Assembly: GCF_037975245.1 (NCBI RefSeq)
Contig: NC_092569.1
Coordinates: 34,820,668-34,884,667 of the forward strand
Length of the DNA stretch: 64,000 nt
Origin: Apostichopus japonicus
Lineage: Eukaryota > Echinodermata > Holothuroidea > Aspidochirotida > Stichopodidae
Direction of reading: 5' to 3'
Shown here: in pieces, positions 25,001-35,625 of the stretch
Layout: each line of letters begins with the position of its first letter
Position numbering within the stretch: position 1 is the stretch's first letter
Position numbers and translations under genes: made by a program
The notes under the pieces: model-generated
Database searches by the model: none
What the model was told of the DNA's origin: nothing
The model's input: the letters and a program-made list of their open reading frames with translations, nothing else

Positions 25001-25114
25001 AGATATTCAATGGAGTAAAATTAAATATATTAAATAATAGAAAGACACCATTTCTGTTCCAAACGAGTTCCAAATCGTCAAAACAGTCAAACAAACTATG
25101 AAACACTTCTCCAT
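9683..25114 (-). CDS. Gene A: secreted FReD(partial)-TIL-EGFx5-FReD protein, 12 coding exons
   Basis: Predicted 837-aa extracellular protein. Exons 5' to 3': 25049-25114, 18859-18889, 17819-17991, 17180-17444, 16120-16331, 15477-15686, 14678-14887, 13878-14087, 13076-13285, 12176-12481, 11651-11912, 9683-10041. Residues: 1-32 signal region; 33-178 first FReD, lacking the C-terminal third; 179-249 TIL; 250-529 four EGF modules; 530 to about 580 a fifth EGF, fused to a complete second FReD ending at 837. All junctions have AG/GT sites and matching phases, and total CDS is a multiple of three. FReDs bind sugars or proteins in innate lectins and matrix proteins, so a recognition or adhesive role is inferred. 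Oddities: truncated FReD1, expanded EGF array, weak exon-1 donor (GTGTCT). Introns and exon 1 usage need transcript support. Confidence 0.75.
10042..11650 (-). other. Gene A last intron
   Basis: Phase 1 intron. Its 3' part (about 10,050-10,600) and 5' part (about 11,500-11,650) align with gene B intron 55,867-56,528. About 900 bp between 10,600 and 11,500, including a G-rich tract near 10,645, is absent from B. That is either an insertion in A or a deletion in B. No terminal repeats were recognised. Confidence 0.6.
11651..11912 (-). CDS. Gene A exon 11: middle of second FReD
   Basis: Starts VFQRRSSASTDFYRGW, then DHWLGNKYI and TNQKTYQLRTDLRD, and ends IGSHSGNTG. This is the canonical central FReD block (QRR, FYRGW-DYKNGFG, WLGN, LR-DL). 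Phase 0 in, phase 1 out, donor GTGAGT. The gene B counterpart has the same 262-nt length with about a dozen substitutions. Confidence 0.95.
12176..12481 (-). CDS. Gene A exon 10: fifth EGF fused to start of second FReD
   Basis: 102 codons, phase 0 on both sides. The first ~50 residues are an EGF-like module (RCTRKSTC, YQCSSHATCAERNG, CYCNTNYEGDGVTC). It runs directly into a FReD start: PKDCYELYVSGTRSDGVYTI, then the GGGWT block at the exon end. EGF and FReD lie in one exon with no linker, which fixes the module order. In gene B this exon is 312 nt, with two extra codons at the EGF/FReD seam. Confidence 0.95.
13076..13285 (-). CDS. Gene A exon 9: EGF-like module 4
   Basis: 70 codons, phase 0-0. 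It contains eight cysteines, including RCTRKSTC, YQCSDQATCAERNG, CYCNSNYQEDGETC and HNCFVADIG. The CxC-N-Y-DGE-C end is typical of EGF-like repeats. It differs from module 3 (13,878-14,087) by about one residue (E for G before DGE). Symmetric phase lets the exon duplicate or be skipped without a frameshift. Confidence 0.95.
13878..14087 (-). CDS. Gene A exon 8: EGF-like module 3
   Basis: 70 codons, phase 0-0, same eight-cysteine pattern, ending CYCNSNYQGDGETC then FVADIGSVLG. It has donor GTCAGT and acceptor AAATCAG, as in its neighbours. Near-identity with modules 2 and 4, introns included, points to recent duplication or conversion. Confidence 0.95.
14678..14887 (-). CDS. Gene A exon 7: EGF-like module 2
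   Basis: 70 codons, phase 0-0. Variants relative to modules 3 and 4: CSDKATCAERNGIRKCDC in the EGF core. All eight cysteines, the splice sites and the FVADIGSVLG linker are kept. Confidence 0.95.
15477..15686 (-). CDS. Gene A exon 6: EGF-like module 1 (most diverged)
   Basis: 70 codons with no Met, so it is easily missed. It begins EGDFYVNSRCTRKSTCRNNQ and continues SAHATCAERNG and CYCNSNFQGDGETC. Acceptor is GAATTAG and phase is 0-0. Its closest relative is the single free module of gene B (59,983-60,192; both share the RNNQIIQASYQC stretch), so it is probably the ancestral module from which the others expanded. Confidence 0.93.
16120..16331 (-). CDS. Gene A exon 5: trypsin-inhibitor-like (TIL) domain
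   Basis: Enters in phase 1 and leaves in phase 0. It encodes ETIPEWCPANEIFSNETCER, TCDDPDTC, EQCVCVGDYMRQQEQCI and NQCNCFVADKGGVLM. The CPANE start, spaced Cys, C-x-C and final Q-C-x-C match the TIL fold found in serpin-like inhibitors and mucin/vWF-type proteins. Whether it inhibits a protease is unknown. Its last residues (CFVADxGxVL) match the tail of the EGF exons, showing shared ancestry or conversion of the exon ends. Confidence 0.85.
16332..17179 (-). other. Gene A intron where FReD1's C-terminal exon would be expected
   Basis: I looked for the missing FReD C-terminal block (DRDND, GAWW, NLNG, MKIRP) on both strands here and in the homologous B intron (60,846-61,714) and did not find it. 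The direct phase-1 junction from FReD1 to TIL restores E-T-I-P-E in frame. Both paralogues share this arrangement. Confidence 0.7.
17180..17444 (-). CDS. Gene A exon 4: middle of truncated first FReD
   Basis: Encodes VLQRRRSDSVNFSRSWKDFR, NGFGFLGSEFWIGNEKI, TNQKRYQLRMDFE and ISSLGTFEISDG. These are FReD landmarks equivalent to exon 11. Donor GTAAGT, phase 1. The gene B copy differs by only about five residues. The domain stops at the SLGTF-SDG position, before the calcium and ligand-binding third. Confidence 0.95.
17819..17991 (-). CDS. Gene A exon 3: start of first FReD
   Basis: 173 nt, phase 1 in, phase 0 out. Encodes SSYLVFQQPAYPRDCKEV, then SGVYLIKPDGYPEPFEAYCN and the DTGGWT end. The C, SGVY-I-PDG, YC and GGWT positions are those of a FReD N-terminus. 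Donor is GTATGG, slightly unusual but identical in gene B. Confidence 0.93.
18075..18290 (+). repeat. SINE or L2 3'-end-like repeat in intron 2, shared with gene B
   Basis: A run ending TCTGTAAAGCTCTTTGAAAC, then TTTAAAAGCGCTACATGAAT, then ATTATTATTAAT resembles the 3' ends of L2-mobilised SINEs (GCGCTATATAAAT followed by ATT repeats). The same element sits at the same place in gene B (about 62,615-62,825), so it predates the gene duplication. Confidence 0.55.
18859..18889 (-). CDS. Gene A exon 2: 31-nt microexon near the signal cleavage site
   Basis: Lies between acceptor TTACACAG and donor GTAGGT and reads IIVSAEGRSS plus one base (phase 0 in, phase 1 out). Joined to exon 1 it would give a plausible signal-peptidase site after VSA. 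The exon is identical in gene B at 63,393-63,423. Confidence 0.8.
18890..25048 (-). other. Gene A first intron (about 6.2 kb), no genes seen
   Basis: No supported exons. From 18,890 to about 19,450 it aligns with gene B to the window edge. Beyond that it is AT-rich single-copy-like sequence. A patch at about 19,595-19,680 with ATCGGCC/GGCCGAT words looks like a small transposon remnant. A G-run lies at about 20,683-20,694. The conserved ATG-plus-donor at about 19,150-19,175 (MFPGRTLYS) is a poor alternative first exon because it lacks a hydrophobic core. Confidence 0.5.
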
Positions 25115-27165
25115 GATTTCGAGTTTGTATAAATGACACGCGAAAATATATTTGATGAAATGCAAGATGGCAAATGACACAGGGTATCTATTCAGGGGTG
25201 TCCAACACCCTGTTGAATGACCGTAGTAGTATGGATGTCCATTCATGCCATCATTTTATTTGAAATATGATTTGGTGAACAGCTTATACAAATGCGCTGC
25301 ACATCTAAAGTATTATTGGCTTGTGTGTAAAGACATGCGCAATCCAACTTAATATTTTGTACAGCTATTTTTATCTTGAAATTTCAGTCAATAGTGCAGT
25401 AAGCTTCAGTTGCATAATGTTGAATTGTCCTTGTTCCGATAAATACAGCATAACACCTGCTGTATACTAATGGACTATTGTGCCTCCAGTTACAAGGACA
25501 GCAACAGTATTGCAATTCAAAACATGTAAATGTATTACTTTTTCAAACGAATATCAATTACGATGATCAATTTTAATCTATAATACATTTAGTGTGGTTC
25601 ATGTTAAATGTTCTGTAGTTGTGTGCCAAACGACGTCAATGCTACCAAGCCGATGAAATCAGTAGGAATTTTGATTAACTTGTTCTGGTTAAGTAGCTAC
25701 TATCGATATTTTTAAGAAACATTTATGATTGATTACTTTAGCTAAGTTGCTTCGCTTTTGGTTGGAAGGCAAAATTAAAGCAGTATCGAAAGGACAGGAA
25801 GTGATACTACTAATCAGCACTATATAACATGCATGAACTAGTACAATACATCTTATATACCGTGAAATGTACGGCATGATCTATTCTACACTATCAATTT
25901 GTATGTATTAATATATAATTAACACAGTTTGGAACATTCGAAGTTTGTCAGTGGTATTCTATATGAACAATACTTCCTTGTTTTATGATGCCTACGTCAC
26001 ACCCTGTTTGCGGGATCGAGTATCCTCACAACTGATTGAATAAACATGTCAGCTGTTTCACTGGGCTTTGACTAATTTGTTTGTTGACTGTCATAATTAC
26101 ATCATTAATGACTGTAAATGATAAGGAAAAATCTTTTTCAATTATATAGGATATTTCATCAAAGGAGCATGTTTTGACCTATGAAAAGGTAGGTTGATAT
26201 TAGATTTTTCTTTGATTCAAACTGTGAAACGAAATTTAGATCTGTTAACCAACAGAAGCGTAGCTAGAGCTTAATTTGGGAGCGTAGAGCTTTTTTATAG
26301 GTGTAGCTATAAGTGGTTCATTTAACAGTGGGCCCCATTTCTCAGAGGGCCCAAATGTTGGCTACCAACAGTTTCAGCTAACTGAGACCACTGCCAGTCA
26401 TGATGTTGCATGAATAAATATATTAGTACCAGCATGCCTACGACTTAGCTGACAGTAGCGTACCCAGAGGTAGAGGAAAAGTTGTCCCTCCCACATACAC
26501 AAAAAATTGTCAGGGACGAAAACTGGAGCGGCAAAGAAAATTAACCAAATAAAAATAAATAGCTATCATATATGATACTGGATAGGTTACTTTATGTTAC
26601 ATCACGGCGCTAGGTGCTTCTCAGGAGGTTTCTCTCTTTAGCGATATGCCCACTATGTAGCACGGTACTGGATTGTCATCTTTAATAAAAGGTCACTGAG
26701 AGAGGAGATAATTCCGTATACCTACCCTCATGTCCTATTACGTATTTTAAATGTATTATGTATTCAATATATACAAGGCCGTAGACACAGGGACCATGGG
26801 AACACAAACCTGACCCCCCCCCCTTAACCCCGAAAGTTTCTAGCAAATGGTTAAAACACCCTAACGCAAATGTGTTTAATATACAATGAAAATGATAGCA
26901 TCATGCTTCTAAACACCCTTACCGAGACACAATGTTCAGAAAGGTGAGGGTACACTCCACCCCTTAAGCCCCACCCTCTCTTAAGATCCCTTTCTAAAAG
27001 GACGTCCACCTAACAATTGAATTGAATTTCGTTACAGGGTGTACAGACTGTACATTTTCATGCAATTGCATATCAGTACAGGCGTTAAGTCAACCTTAGT
27101 AGTTATCGGTAGTTCACGCACATTCTGTGAACCGTCAGAAATAGTACAGTATGAATTAATTGAAA
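24524..27165. repeat. Paralogous upstream block, right copy (gene A promoter and exon 1)
   Basis: Counterpart of 1-2,550. Similarity is strong over the exon 1 region and patchier towards 27,165, with indels. The offset of 24,523 bp gives the apparent tandem-unit length between the Z and A upstream regions. Confidence 0.85.
25049..25114 (-). CDS. Gene A exon 1: signal peptide, with eroded splice donor
   Basis: ATG at 25,112-25,114; 22 codons beginning MEKCFIVCLTVLTIW. Phase 0, compatible with exon 2. The next bases are GTGTCTTT, whereas the paralogue at 505-570 has GTAAGTCT. A two-base deletion removed TA from the donor. GT is still present, so splicing may be weak, or the open frame may read on into the intron. 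The TATA-like box upstream is also degraded (about 25,366). Confidence 0.65.
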
Positions 27166-28258
27166 CTTGTTTTGCCAATGCCAGACATGCCAGACATATT
27201 AAATAAACAAAATAAAATTGATACCCTTTTTCAACTATAGCGATGCATACCACGGCAGTACTAAATCTTTTAGCTTACTCTTTTCATTATTTCAGGGAAA
27301 AAAGTACATTGTTATGTAAACCAGTTGAACTTTTCGGATACGTTGGAGGTAACAAATGAAACTTTTAATATAATTCGACATTTTGAAATAAAATGTCGTA
27401 CTTTAAGGTTTGAGCATAATCAGTAGAAATCTGTGAGATAATATAGTTGCAATTTTAAAATAACTCTTGATACAATACGTCAAACCTTCGAACTGTTCCG
27501 CGTACTGCCGAGGTGACTATTGTTGCACGAAAAAAGAACCGGATATCCCATGGACGTTGCGCGAAAGAAAAACTAAATACTGGATGTTGTGCCTGGTTTA
27601 CTCACTCTTCAATATATGAATTCTCGTAGGCCTTGACTTTGAATGCCATAGCAAATTGTGTCATATAAAGATGGAAACACATTTGGCAATTTCTGTGAGT
27701 GAAATCGACTCCCGTATCAATTCAATCATTGCATGTGAAAACAAAAAGAAACAAAATACACTATAATATTTCATAATCGCACTGTCGATACAAATTGTTA
27801 ACTAAACATTTAGCTTATACTTGAATCTTCTATGACCACAATTCATTAATACACCTACATTCAATAAAATCCAGTAATAAATATTCAATAAATCAAACTT
27901 TGATATTCATAATATCAGAGCATTATCTATTTATATCACCTCCATATAAATGAATTAACTTTCAAAGGAGTCTAAACTTGGGAAACAACTGTTTAAATTC
28001 CAATCAGTTAAAACCAGATGTAAAATGGAATGGTTATATTACCATGGACCATATCATCTTTGTTACACTATGCTTTGGTTATATCATAAAGAACAGCCCG
28101 TCATTGTGGAGACGTGGAGTTAGACTAACATTATTGATCTTTTAGCGGAATGGCTACTGTACATTTTCACATGGTTAGAAATTTTATCATAAAAGCCCTA
28201 AGAATAATTGGTGAAGATTTTTTATTCATAATTGTTTTTCCATGCTTTAACATTGCAG
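27166..28258. other. Non-coding interval
   Basis: AT-rich; I see no gene or clear repeat. Confidence 0.4.
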
Positions 28259-28379
28259 AAGAAAAACATAAAAGAATCAGAAGGGAATTGAAAGTTGCAA
28301 CAAAAAAATCACCACATCAATGAAAAAATTAAAAACAGCATATAATGACCTGGAGAAAGCTGAAACCATTCAAGAAATG
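28259..28379 (+). pseudogene. Exon-like coiled-coil segment, frameshifted
   Basis: Flanked by CATTGCAG and GTGAGT. It reads EKHKRIRRELKVAT in one frame and, after a run of seven A, SMKKLKTAYNDLEKAETIQE in another. The heptad-like K/L/E pattern resembles coiled coils that follow THAP domains, but the homology is not secure. The indel in the A-run suggests a dead exon. Confidence 0.3.
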
Positions 28380-28789
28380 GTGAGTTGTTAATTTATGATA
28401 ATTTGAAAATAATCGCTGATAGCAATTGTTTCTTAATATGATTGACCTTGAATCATCGAACAAAGAAATATGAGAAGGAAATCAAAAGCAAAGAGTTCCA
28501 GATCTATGTTTGTCAGTTGAATTTGTGAAAAGCTTTGATTCCTTTTAGTGTTACTTATTTGTCTTTTTTTTAAACGTTGTGCATCTTTTTTTTTACATCT
28601 TTCAAATTTAATTTTCAGTATTTCAGACGACAGAGTTAGTTTTTAAATGTAAATCAATTTTCTCACAACATCATCAAGGACACCCTTTTCGTATTCTGTT
28701 GAATAAAATATATTTTAAAAAACTAAAAAAAGTGTACAACAGAAAGCTAACTGGGAAATTATAGATACAGTTGAAAAATAATTTAGATC

Positions 28790-28856
28790 AATGGGAGCTT
28801 GATCCTGTAACCTTTGGAGTACAGTACGATGCTCTACTGACTGAGCTACCCAGCTT
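28790..28856 (-). repeat. tRNA-like sequence (tRNA pseudogene or SINE head)
   Basis: The minus strand starts GCTGGGTAGCTCAGTCAGTA, with a paired D-arm (GCTC...GAGC, A-box), and ends with GGATCAAGCTC in the B-box position. The acceptor ends do not pair and the anticodon stem is poor, so it is not a working tRNA. Confidence 0.5.
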
Positions 28857-29759
28857 TTATTTGGAGGTTAACCACACGTAGCAATTGAAGGGCTGATTAT
28901 GAAGATTATAGAACTGGTGTTATTCGGTTGTTTACTTTTCAAATGTGAAATAAACTTAATTGAATAGTAGAATTGTAGCTTCGTTCAGAGTTATACAGAT
29001 TATATACATGGCATACTGCAATAACAATGCAATGCAAGTACTCCAAATTTACATTTCAATCTGACCTTTGACTCGGAATATATTATTTTTGTTATCACAT
29101 TTTGTTATAACTAACTAAACAAATCTCCTCCCTAAGTTCCCCATCTCCAAACTCCTGCAATGCTTTGAGTAAATGTTGCATCATTTTATTCAAGAAGTTT
29201 CGGTGAGTTAGAAGCTACTTTGGTTATAATTTATGAATGGGGTTGCTGAAAGCTTTATGCCAGAAAGAATATGCTTCATTATTCTACTGTACTAACCAAA
29301 GTACTGGCAGGTAAAACAACTGTTTGCAGTTTGATAGTCTTATAGGTTACAAAGTTCACATCGTTTATAATACATCTTAATGTTAGTCATCTTTCAGATC
29401 GTTATCATACATCGTATCATAAATATTCCTTTTTTATCGTAAAACACCTTTTTGCACTTCAGGCGCGTATCCGCGCAATTTTGACCTGTCTGTTAGGGGT
29501 TGAAGGACGTTTTTTTTTATATTGGTTGTACATAGATGAAAATTTGTGCAACATTTTGGGTATGTTTTAAAGTGAATTTATTTCACGAAAAATGTGAATT
29601 TTCAAATTCTGAACAAATAAATGGCTTAAAAATATTAAAACGTGGGGCTAACGGGTATTGTGGGACGCGACGTAGAATGACCTACAAAAGCAATGACCCA
29701 CGAGAGATGCGATGAGGTCGAACATGATGTGTGACTGGTAACAAATCTTCAAAAAGGTT
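28857..29759. other. Non-coding interval
   Basis: AT-rich; I see no gene or clear repeat. Confidence 0.4.
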
Positions 29760-29940
29760 ATGGATGGAAAAAAAAACTATCGGGAAATACTTGGTTCTCA
29801 GGCAAAAGTGTACATCTGGTTGGTCATTTTCAAGCCCGAGATTTGCCATTTCCGGTGATCTGGGGGGTATCAAAACCAGAAATTTTCTGGTACGCTGCGC
29901 GCCAACCGATAGTGGCGCTCCGCTTATATAGTAATTCGCG
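29760..29940 (+). repeat. Fragment related to the right part of the hAT-type element at 49.5-51.8 kb
   Basis: ATTTCCGGTGATCTGGGGGG, then GCGCGCCAACCGATAGTGGC, then GCTCCGCTTA recurs with substitutions at about 51,609-51,690 (ATTTCCGGCGATCTAGGGAG, then CGCGCCAACCTGTGGTGGCG). A shorter match to the first word lies at about 7,943. These are dispersed members of one repeat family. Confidence 0.55.
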
Positions 29941-31203
29941 CCTCCGGGTTTGAAAATCTTGGATACAACTACAACATGACCTCTGATACAACTACTATTG
30001 ACAAACCTGAAAAAGTCAGTGAGGATAAATTGTCATTATATGTGTAGGCCTACTTTATTTCAATTGTAGGATCTATTACTGTAGGCCTAATGATATAGTT
30101 GTGCGTCGGTGATCTAGCCTAGCCACGACGGTGATATGTGCTTTTCGTTTGGATGAGGCGTAAAATCAACAAGTGGAATGACATGTTTTCAGCTAGTTTT
30201 CTATGCATTTCAGGTGTGAAGATAAACATAAATGTCATAACCTTACGTATACTTTCATTCTTTGACTGTTATGTATTGTGTTCTTCGTATGCCTGTCAAA
30301 ATCTGAGTCGCTTCCTTTGATCGCAACGAGCACGGCTGTGGTTACTTTCAATGTGTTTTGACGACAGATAAGTTGATCTGTGACGCGCTTCCGTTTCCAA
30401 GAGCCTATAGCGTGTACTGTGGCCATGGCGCGTTAAAATGAAATGGGACGTGCAAACTTGGAGATGACGGCTACCTTGAAAATAAGGGCAACTCGGCAGC
30501 CTGGTCTTGAAGCCTGTAAGTAAAATGAGGGAAGACGTCATGTGTTCTCGCAACTTGAACTGTTTTCGTTTGGGAAAATAATGTGAGCCATGCTTTGCAG
30601 TTTGTAGCTGACGGCAGCTTAGGCCCCAAGAGGTAGCCTTACGTAGGTCTAACTGCATAACCGTAAGCCTAACTGTAACAAAAAACATGTTCATAAATGA
30701 AATAGAACTAATCATAGAAGATAAGGACCAACAACCAATATTCTATTCGAGTTCAGCTAGAAGATAACATTTCTGTAAAACCGTTACTCTAACCAAAACA
30801 GGACAAGGGAGAAATACAAGAAAAAAAAAACGCCCATGTGCAACGTTGGTCTTTATATTGAAAGGCCTAGACAGTACGTTAGGTCTACTCTAGCCTAAGG
30901 TTGGTTTAGAGACCCAATGATTAGTAGTCTTGTAGGTTATTTCAATATGCAAGGTGCCAGTGAACCTTTGGCTAAGTACTGATTTCTTCTTGGTAATATG
31001 TTTGGCCATATAAAAATCTGTTCAGGTGATGCAGAATTTATTCAGCAGGTGGTTCAAGTCCACCAACAGATAACATTAAGCCACTCAGTTTCCAAGAAGA
31101 ATGTCAAACTTTTGAGCACTTAATGTGACTTGCTATAGACAAAGGCTAATTCCATAATAGAAATTTTGAATGACAATTGGCAAAGCGATCAATGTGTAAA
31201 GTA
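29941..31203. other. Non-coding interval
   Basis: No gene is supported. A T-arm-like hairpin GGTGGTTCAAGTCCACC lies near 31,050, but it is isolated. Confidence 0.35.
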
Positions 31204-32289
31204 GTAAAGGCATTATAATTGACGCACCTTCGTAATTGCCGCACATTCAAATTTTACTGGCAACGATACAGCATGCAATCTACACTTTTTGCAGAGAAGC
31301 AGAAGCAGAGTTAACTATTTCATGAGTTTGAATCAATTTCAGGTATATGCTGATCAAATTGTTTTGTTTTGTAATCTTTTGACATCCTTTCTCAAGTTTT
31401 GCACTTATTTTTGGCACTTAGAAATCTTACTCCCTAAAAATAACCAACATTACCTAAACATGATACCACTACTCTCTGGGACCTGGTCCTGTCTGAGTTT
31501 AGAGGCTCAGAACATAGCAAACAGCATCCAGAGTCAATTGATGTATAATTACACAAAAGATGCATTTAGCTAATTGACGAACTTGTCCATTTTGGAGTAT
31601 GAAAAAACTTGACACGGCAGACGTTTTGTGGTCAAATTCTGCTCACTATACTCTTGAAGGGGCAACGCCAGTACAAAAAAATAACTGTTTGTTTGTAACA
31701 ATAATGTAACAGCTTATGTGTACAATTGGTAAACATTTCATAATTGTTCAACAACACATATATCAATACTTAAATGAGACAGTGCCCCCCCCCCCTTGTA
31801 AATAAAGAATAGGAGCTAATGTTGCCAAAGCTCATTACCAGCTTTTTTTGGTATAAACACAAACAATTTGGAATGGGGTAGATTATGTCTCCTCCCACAT
31901 TTTCCCAGACCCATACACAACTCGAGGCCCAAATTTCTCAAAAGGGGTGGGGCACCTCCATTTCCCTCTCCCAGGTTGCCTCAAAACTAGTTCTTGGAAA
32001 TAAGATTACTGAAGCTTCACCATATTACATATATGTGCTGAATAAACCATATGTATATAACCCTTTTATACCCAACACCCTTGGACAAACATGTCGTGCT
32101 TTTCTTAAAGAGCTGCATGATATCTAATCGTGAAGGAAGTACAGGCTCTATATATGTTGAACAGATGGACAAGCAGCCACGAGAATGTGTCTGTGTCCTG
32201 CATTTGACACAAATGGACAAGATTTCACCATTATCAGCCAGGACTTCATTATTTTTTTTCTGCCATAATTTATTGTACGTGTAGTGTAT

Positions 32290-32740
32290 TGCATTCTGAG
32301 TGCCACATTCAAACACTCGGTAGTCCAGTAGCACTCTGAGTGTTTCACTTACGTACCAAATACACAGTGATTCAAACACTTGGTATTGTATCCTGAGTGT
32401 TTCACTTACGTGTCAATGGCACAGTGATTCAAACACTTGGTATTGCATTCTGAGTGTTTCACTTACCGCTGCACCACCGTAAGCCAAGCAATTGGTATTG
32501 CATTCTGAGTGTTTCACTTACCGCTGCACCACCGTAAGCCAAACAATTGGTATTGCATTCTGAGTGTTTCACTTACGTATCAAAGGCACAGTGATTCAAA
32601 CACTTTGTATTGCTTTTTAGGAGCGTATCACTTACCGCTGCACCACCGTTTAAGCCAAACAATTGGTATTGCATTCTGAGTGTTTCGCTTACATTGGTGT
32701 TTGAAACACTTGGTACAGCTCACGTAGTGTTTCATTTTCC
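32290..32740. repeat. Minisatellite with two alternating unit types
   Basis: About seven units of 61-66 bp share TTGGTATTGCATTCTGAGTG and TTTCACTTAC. Type 1 continues ACGTxTCAAxGGCACAGTGA. Type 2 continues CGCTGCACCACCGTAAGCCA. The order is mixed (1,1,2,2,1,2,partial), showing repeated unit exchange. Confidence 0.8.
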
Positions 32741-33592
<852 letters not shown>

Positions 33593-33735
33593 AATAACAC
33601 ACCAGAAAAATTCCACTTCACGAGCGGTTTCGTCCTTTTGGGACTCATCAGGCGAAGGTAGAAATCGAATCCCGGACCTTCGTGTCACGAACCTAAGCCC
33701 GTACCACTCGACCACAATGATTCTACTAGTGTGTT
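33593..33735 (-). mobile_element. SINE-like element: tRNA-like head plus hammerhead ribozyme core, between (TA)n tracts
   Basis: On the minus strand a tRNA-like part has an A-box-like GGTCGAGTGGTACG (699-712 of the 33-kb block) and a B-box-like GGGATTCGATTTC (33,661-33,673). It runs into a hammerhead core. Non-LTR and Penelope-type elements and schistosome Sm-alpha SINEs are known to carry such ribozymes. The insertion site is a (TA)n tract. No reverse transcriptase is present, so it is non-autonomous. Confidence 0.6.
33627..33682 (-). ncRNA. Hammerhead ribozyme-like motif
   Basis: The minus strand contains CTGATGA (33,645-33,651), stem II GTCC-CAAAA-GGAC, and GAAAC (33,627-33,631), which is the full conserved hammerhead core. 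Just 5' of CTGATGA, ACCTTCG (33,653-33,659) can pair with CGAAGGT (33,676-33,682) as stem I, enclosing the B-box-like loop. A clear stem III partner and NUH cleavage triplet are not evident, so activity is uncertain. Confidence 0.6.
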
Positions 33736-33811
33736 AAAGCATATAAATATGAATAACTGTCATTAAGGGCGTATTACCCAAGTATTAAGATTGTGTAATC
33801 TTATACAATCT

Positions 33812-34020
<209 letters not shown>

Positions 34021-34926
34021 GTAACAAAGGCTTAAGCATGACCTGAACATCCCATATACTTCTTCATGTGGAACCTGTCGCCACTAACAGCAGTTTTCTT
34101 GGATGGAATGTGTGCATATTAGCCGGTGGTATATGGCATACCTTAGGCCAGCCTAAGCTAGGTACTAAGGTAGGAGGTATCGAGTGTTCCGAGCCGAGCA
34201 AGTACCTATCTCATTCATTAGGATAATTGTTCATATTTGAAGGTCATGAGTAGGGGGCTTTGGGGCTTCCTTGCTGTTCTAAAGAATGGTATCCTTAATT
34301 TTACGTGTTACTACTACTAGTATCATGGTGGGCTCATAATTGACGCACTTAAGGATTTGACCAACGATGTCTATCAAGGAAAAATCCAAATCACTCAACT
34401 GCATGTGTTTTTCATATGTGTGGTTCCTCAGAAATGTAATGATCTATAAATATTTAGGGTTCTGTGCTTATGCACCGTACAATTGAGCAGAATTTGACCT
34501 CAAAATGTCTGCTGTGTCAAGTTCTTTCATACCGCTAAATTGACACATTCGTTTAAAAGCTAACTGTAGTGTAGTGTAGTGAGGCCTTAGTATACATCAA
34601 ATGACTCTGTATGTAGTTTGCTATTCTCTGAGCCTCTAAGCTCAGACAGGTCAGATCCCAGAGATAAGTGGTATCATATTGAGGTAATGTTGGTTATTTT
34701 TAGGGTGTAAGATTCCAAATGACCAAGAAACGTGGAAAATTGAGTGGAGGGTGTTAAAAGCTTAAGAAAAACCACAATTTGGTCAGCAAATAGCTGAAAT
34801 GGATTCAAGCTGATGAAATATGTAATTCTGCTACACTGCAAAATGTTTAGGTGGCCTGCTGTATCGTTGCTAGTAATATTTGAAGGTGTGTCAATTACGA
34901 GGGTGCGTCAATCATGAAGCCTTTAC

Positions 34927-35625
34927 TATACTACAGTTAGTTACTACTGCATGTGTAATGTATTGAATGGTGATACCTAGTACTAGGTACTGCAGTACTG
35001 GTAGTCCTACAACTTACAAACTACGTGTAGGCAAATCAATCCCAAATTCAACTAATTCAATGCATAACTCACTAAGAAAGTAAGTATCACATATCATGCT
35101 GGCAAATCAAAGCAGCTGTCACCACTGCCATTACCACTCAACAATTTGAACAATAAAGTACTAGTGTAGTAGTCTTGGGCCATTTTCTTTGAATAAAGGA
35201 CCCAAGAAGTTTTCAATCATCATATTTTTCTGATGAAATGTAATTGGTTTTTGATTTGTTAGTGCAATGTGAATTGTGTAATTCAATTGAACAATGCTTT
35301 GATAGGGTAATATTGGAAGGTTTGGCTGTCAATTAATTTTGGCTTAGGCTGGGTAATTGTTTAATCAAAATCTTCATGAAGCATGGAAGTGGATTGACTT
35401 CATTTTAGTCCGTATATTTATAAGATTGTATTTCAATCAACATGGAACATAATGAGTATGCTCACGCTTCAACCTACCTTATGGAGATAAAGCCCACCAG
35501 CCTGCTATGCTTGACTAGTCTAGAATTTTTTACTCATTAAGGCCAGACACAATTGTTCAATTAGTGCAGATTAGAGAAAGGTCGTCTTTGAACTCAGTCA
35601 CATCTATGTATAATACCAAACCCGT
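34927..35625. other. Non-coding interval
   Basis: No gene or clear repeat is seen. Confidence 0.4.

Noticed and set aside
31040-31070. tRNA gene suggested by a perfect T-arm-like hairpin
   Set aside because: No A-box, D-arm or acceptor pairing nearby.
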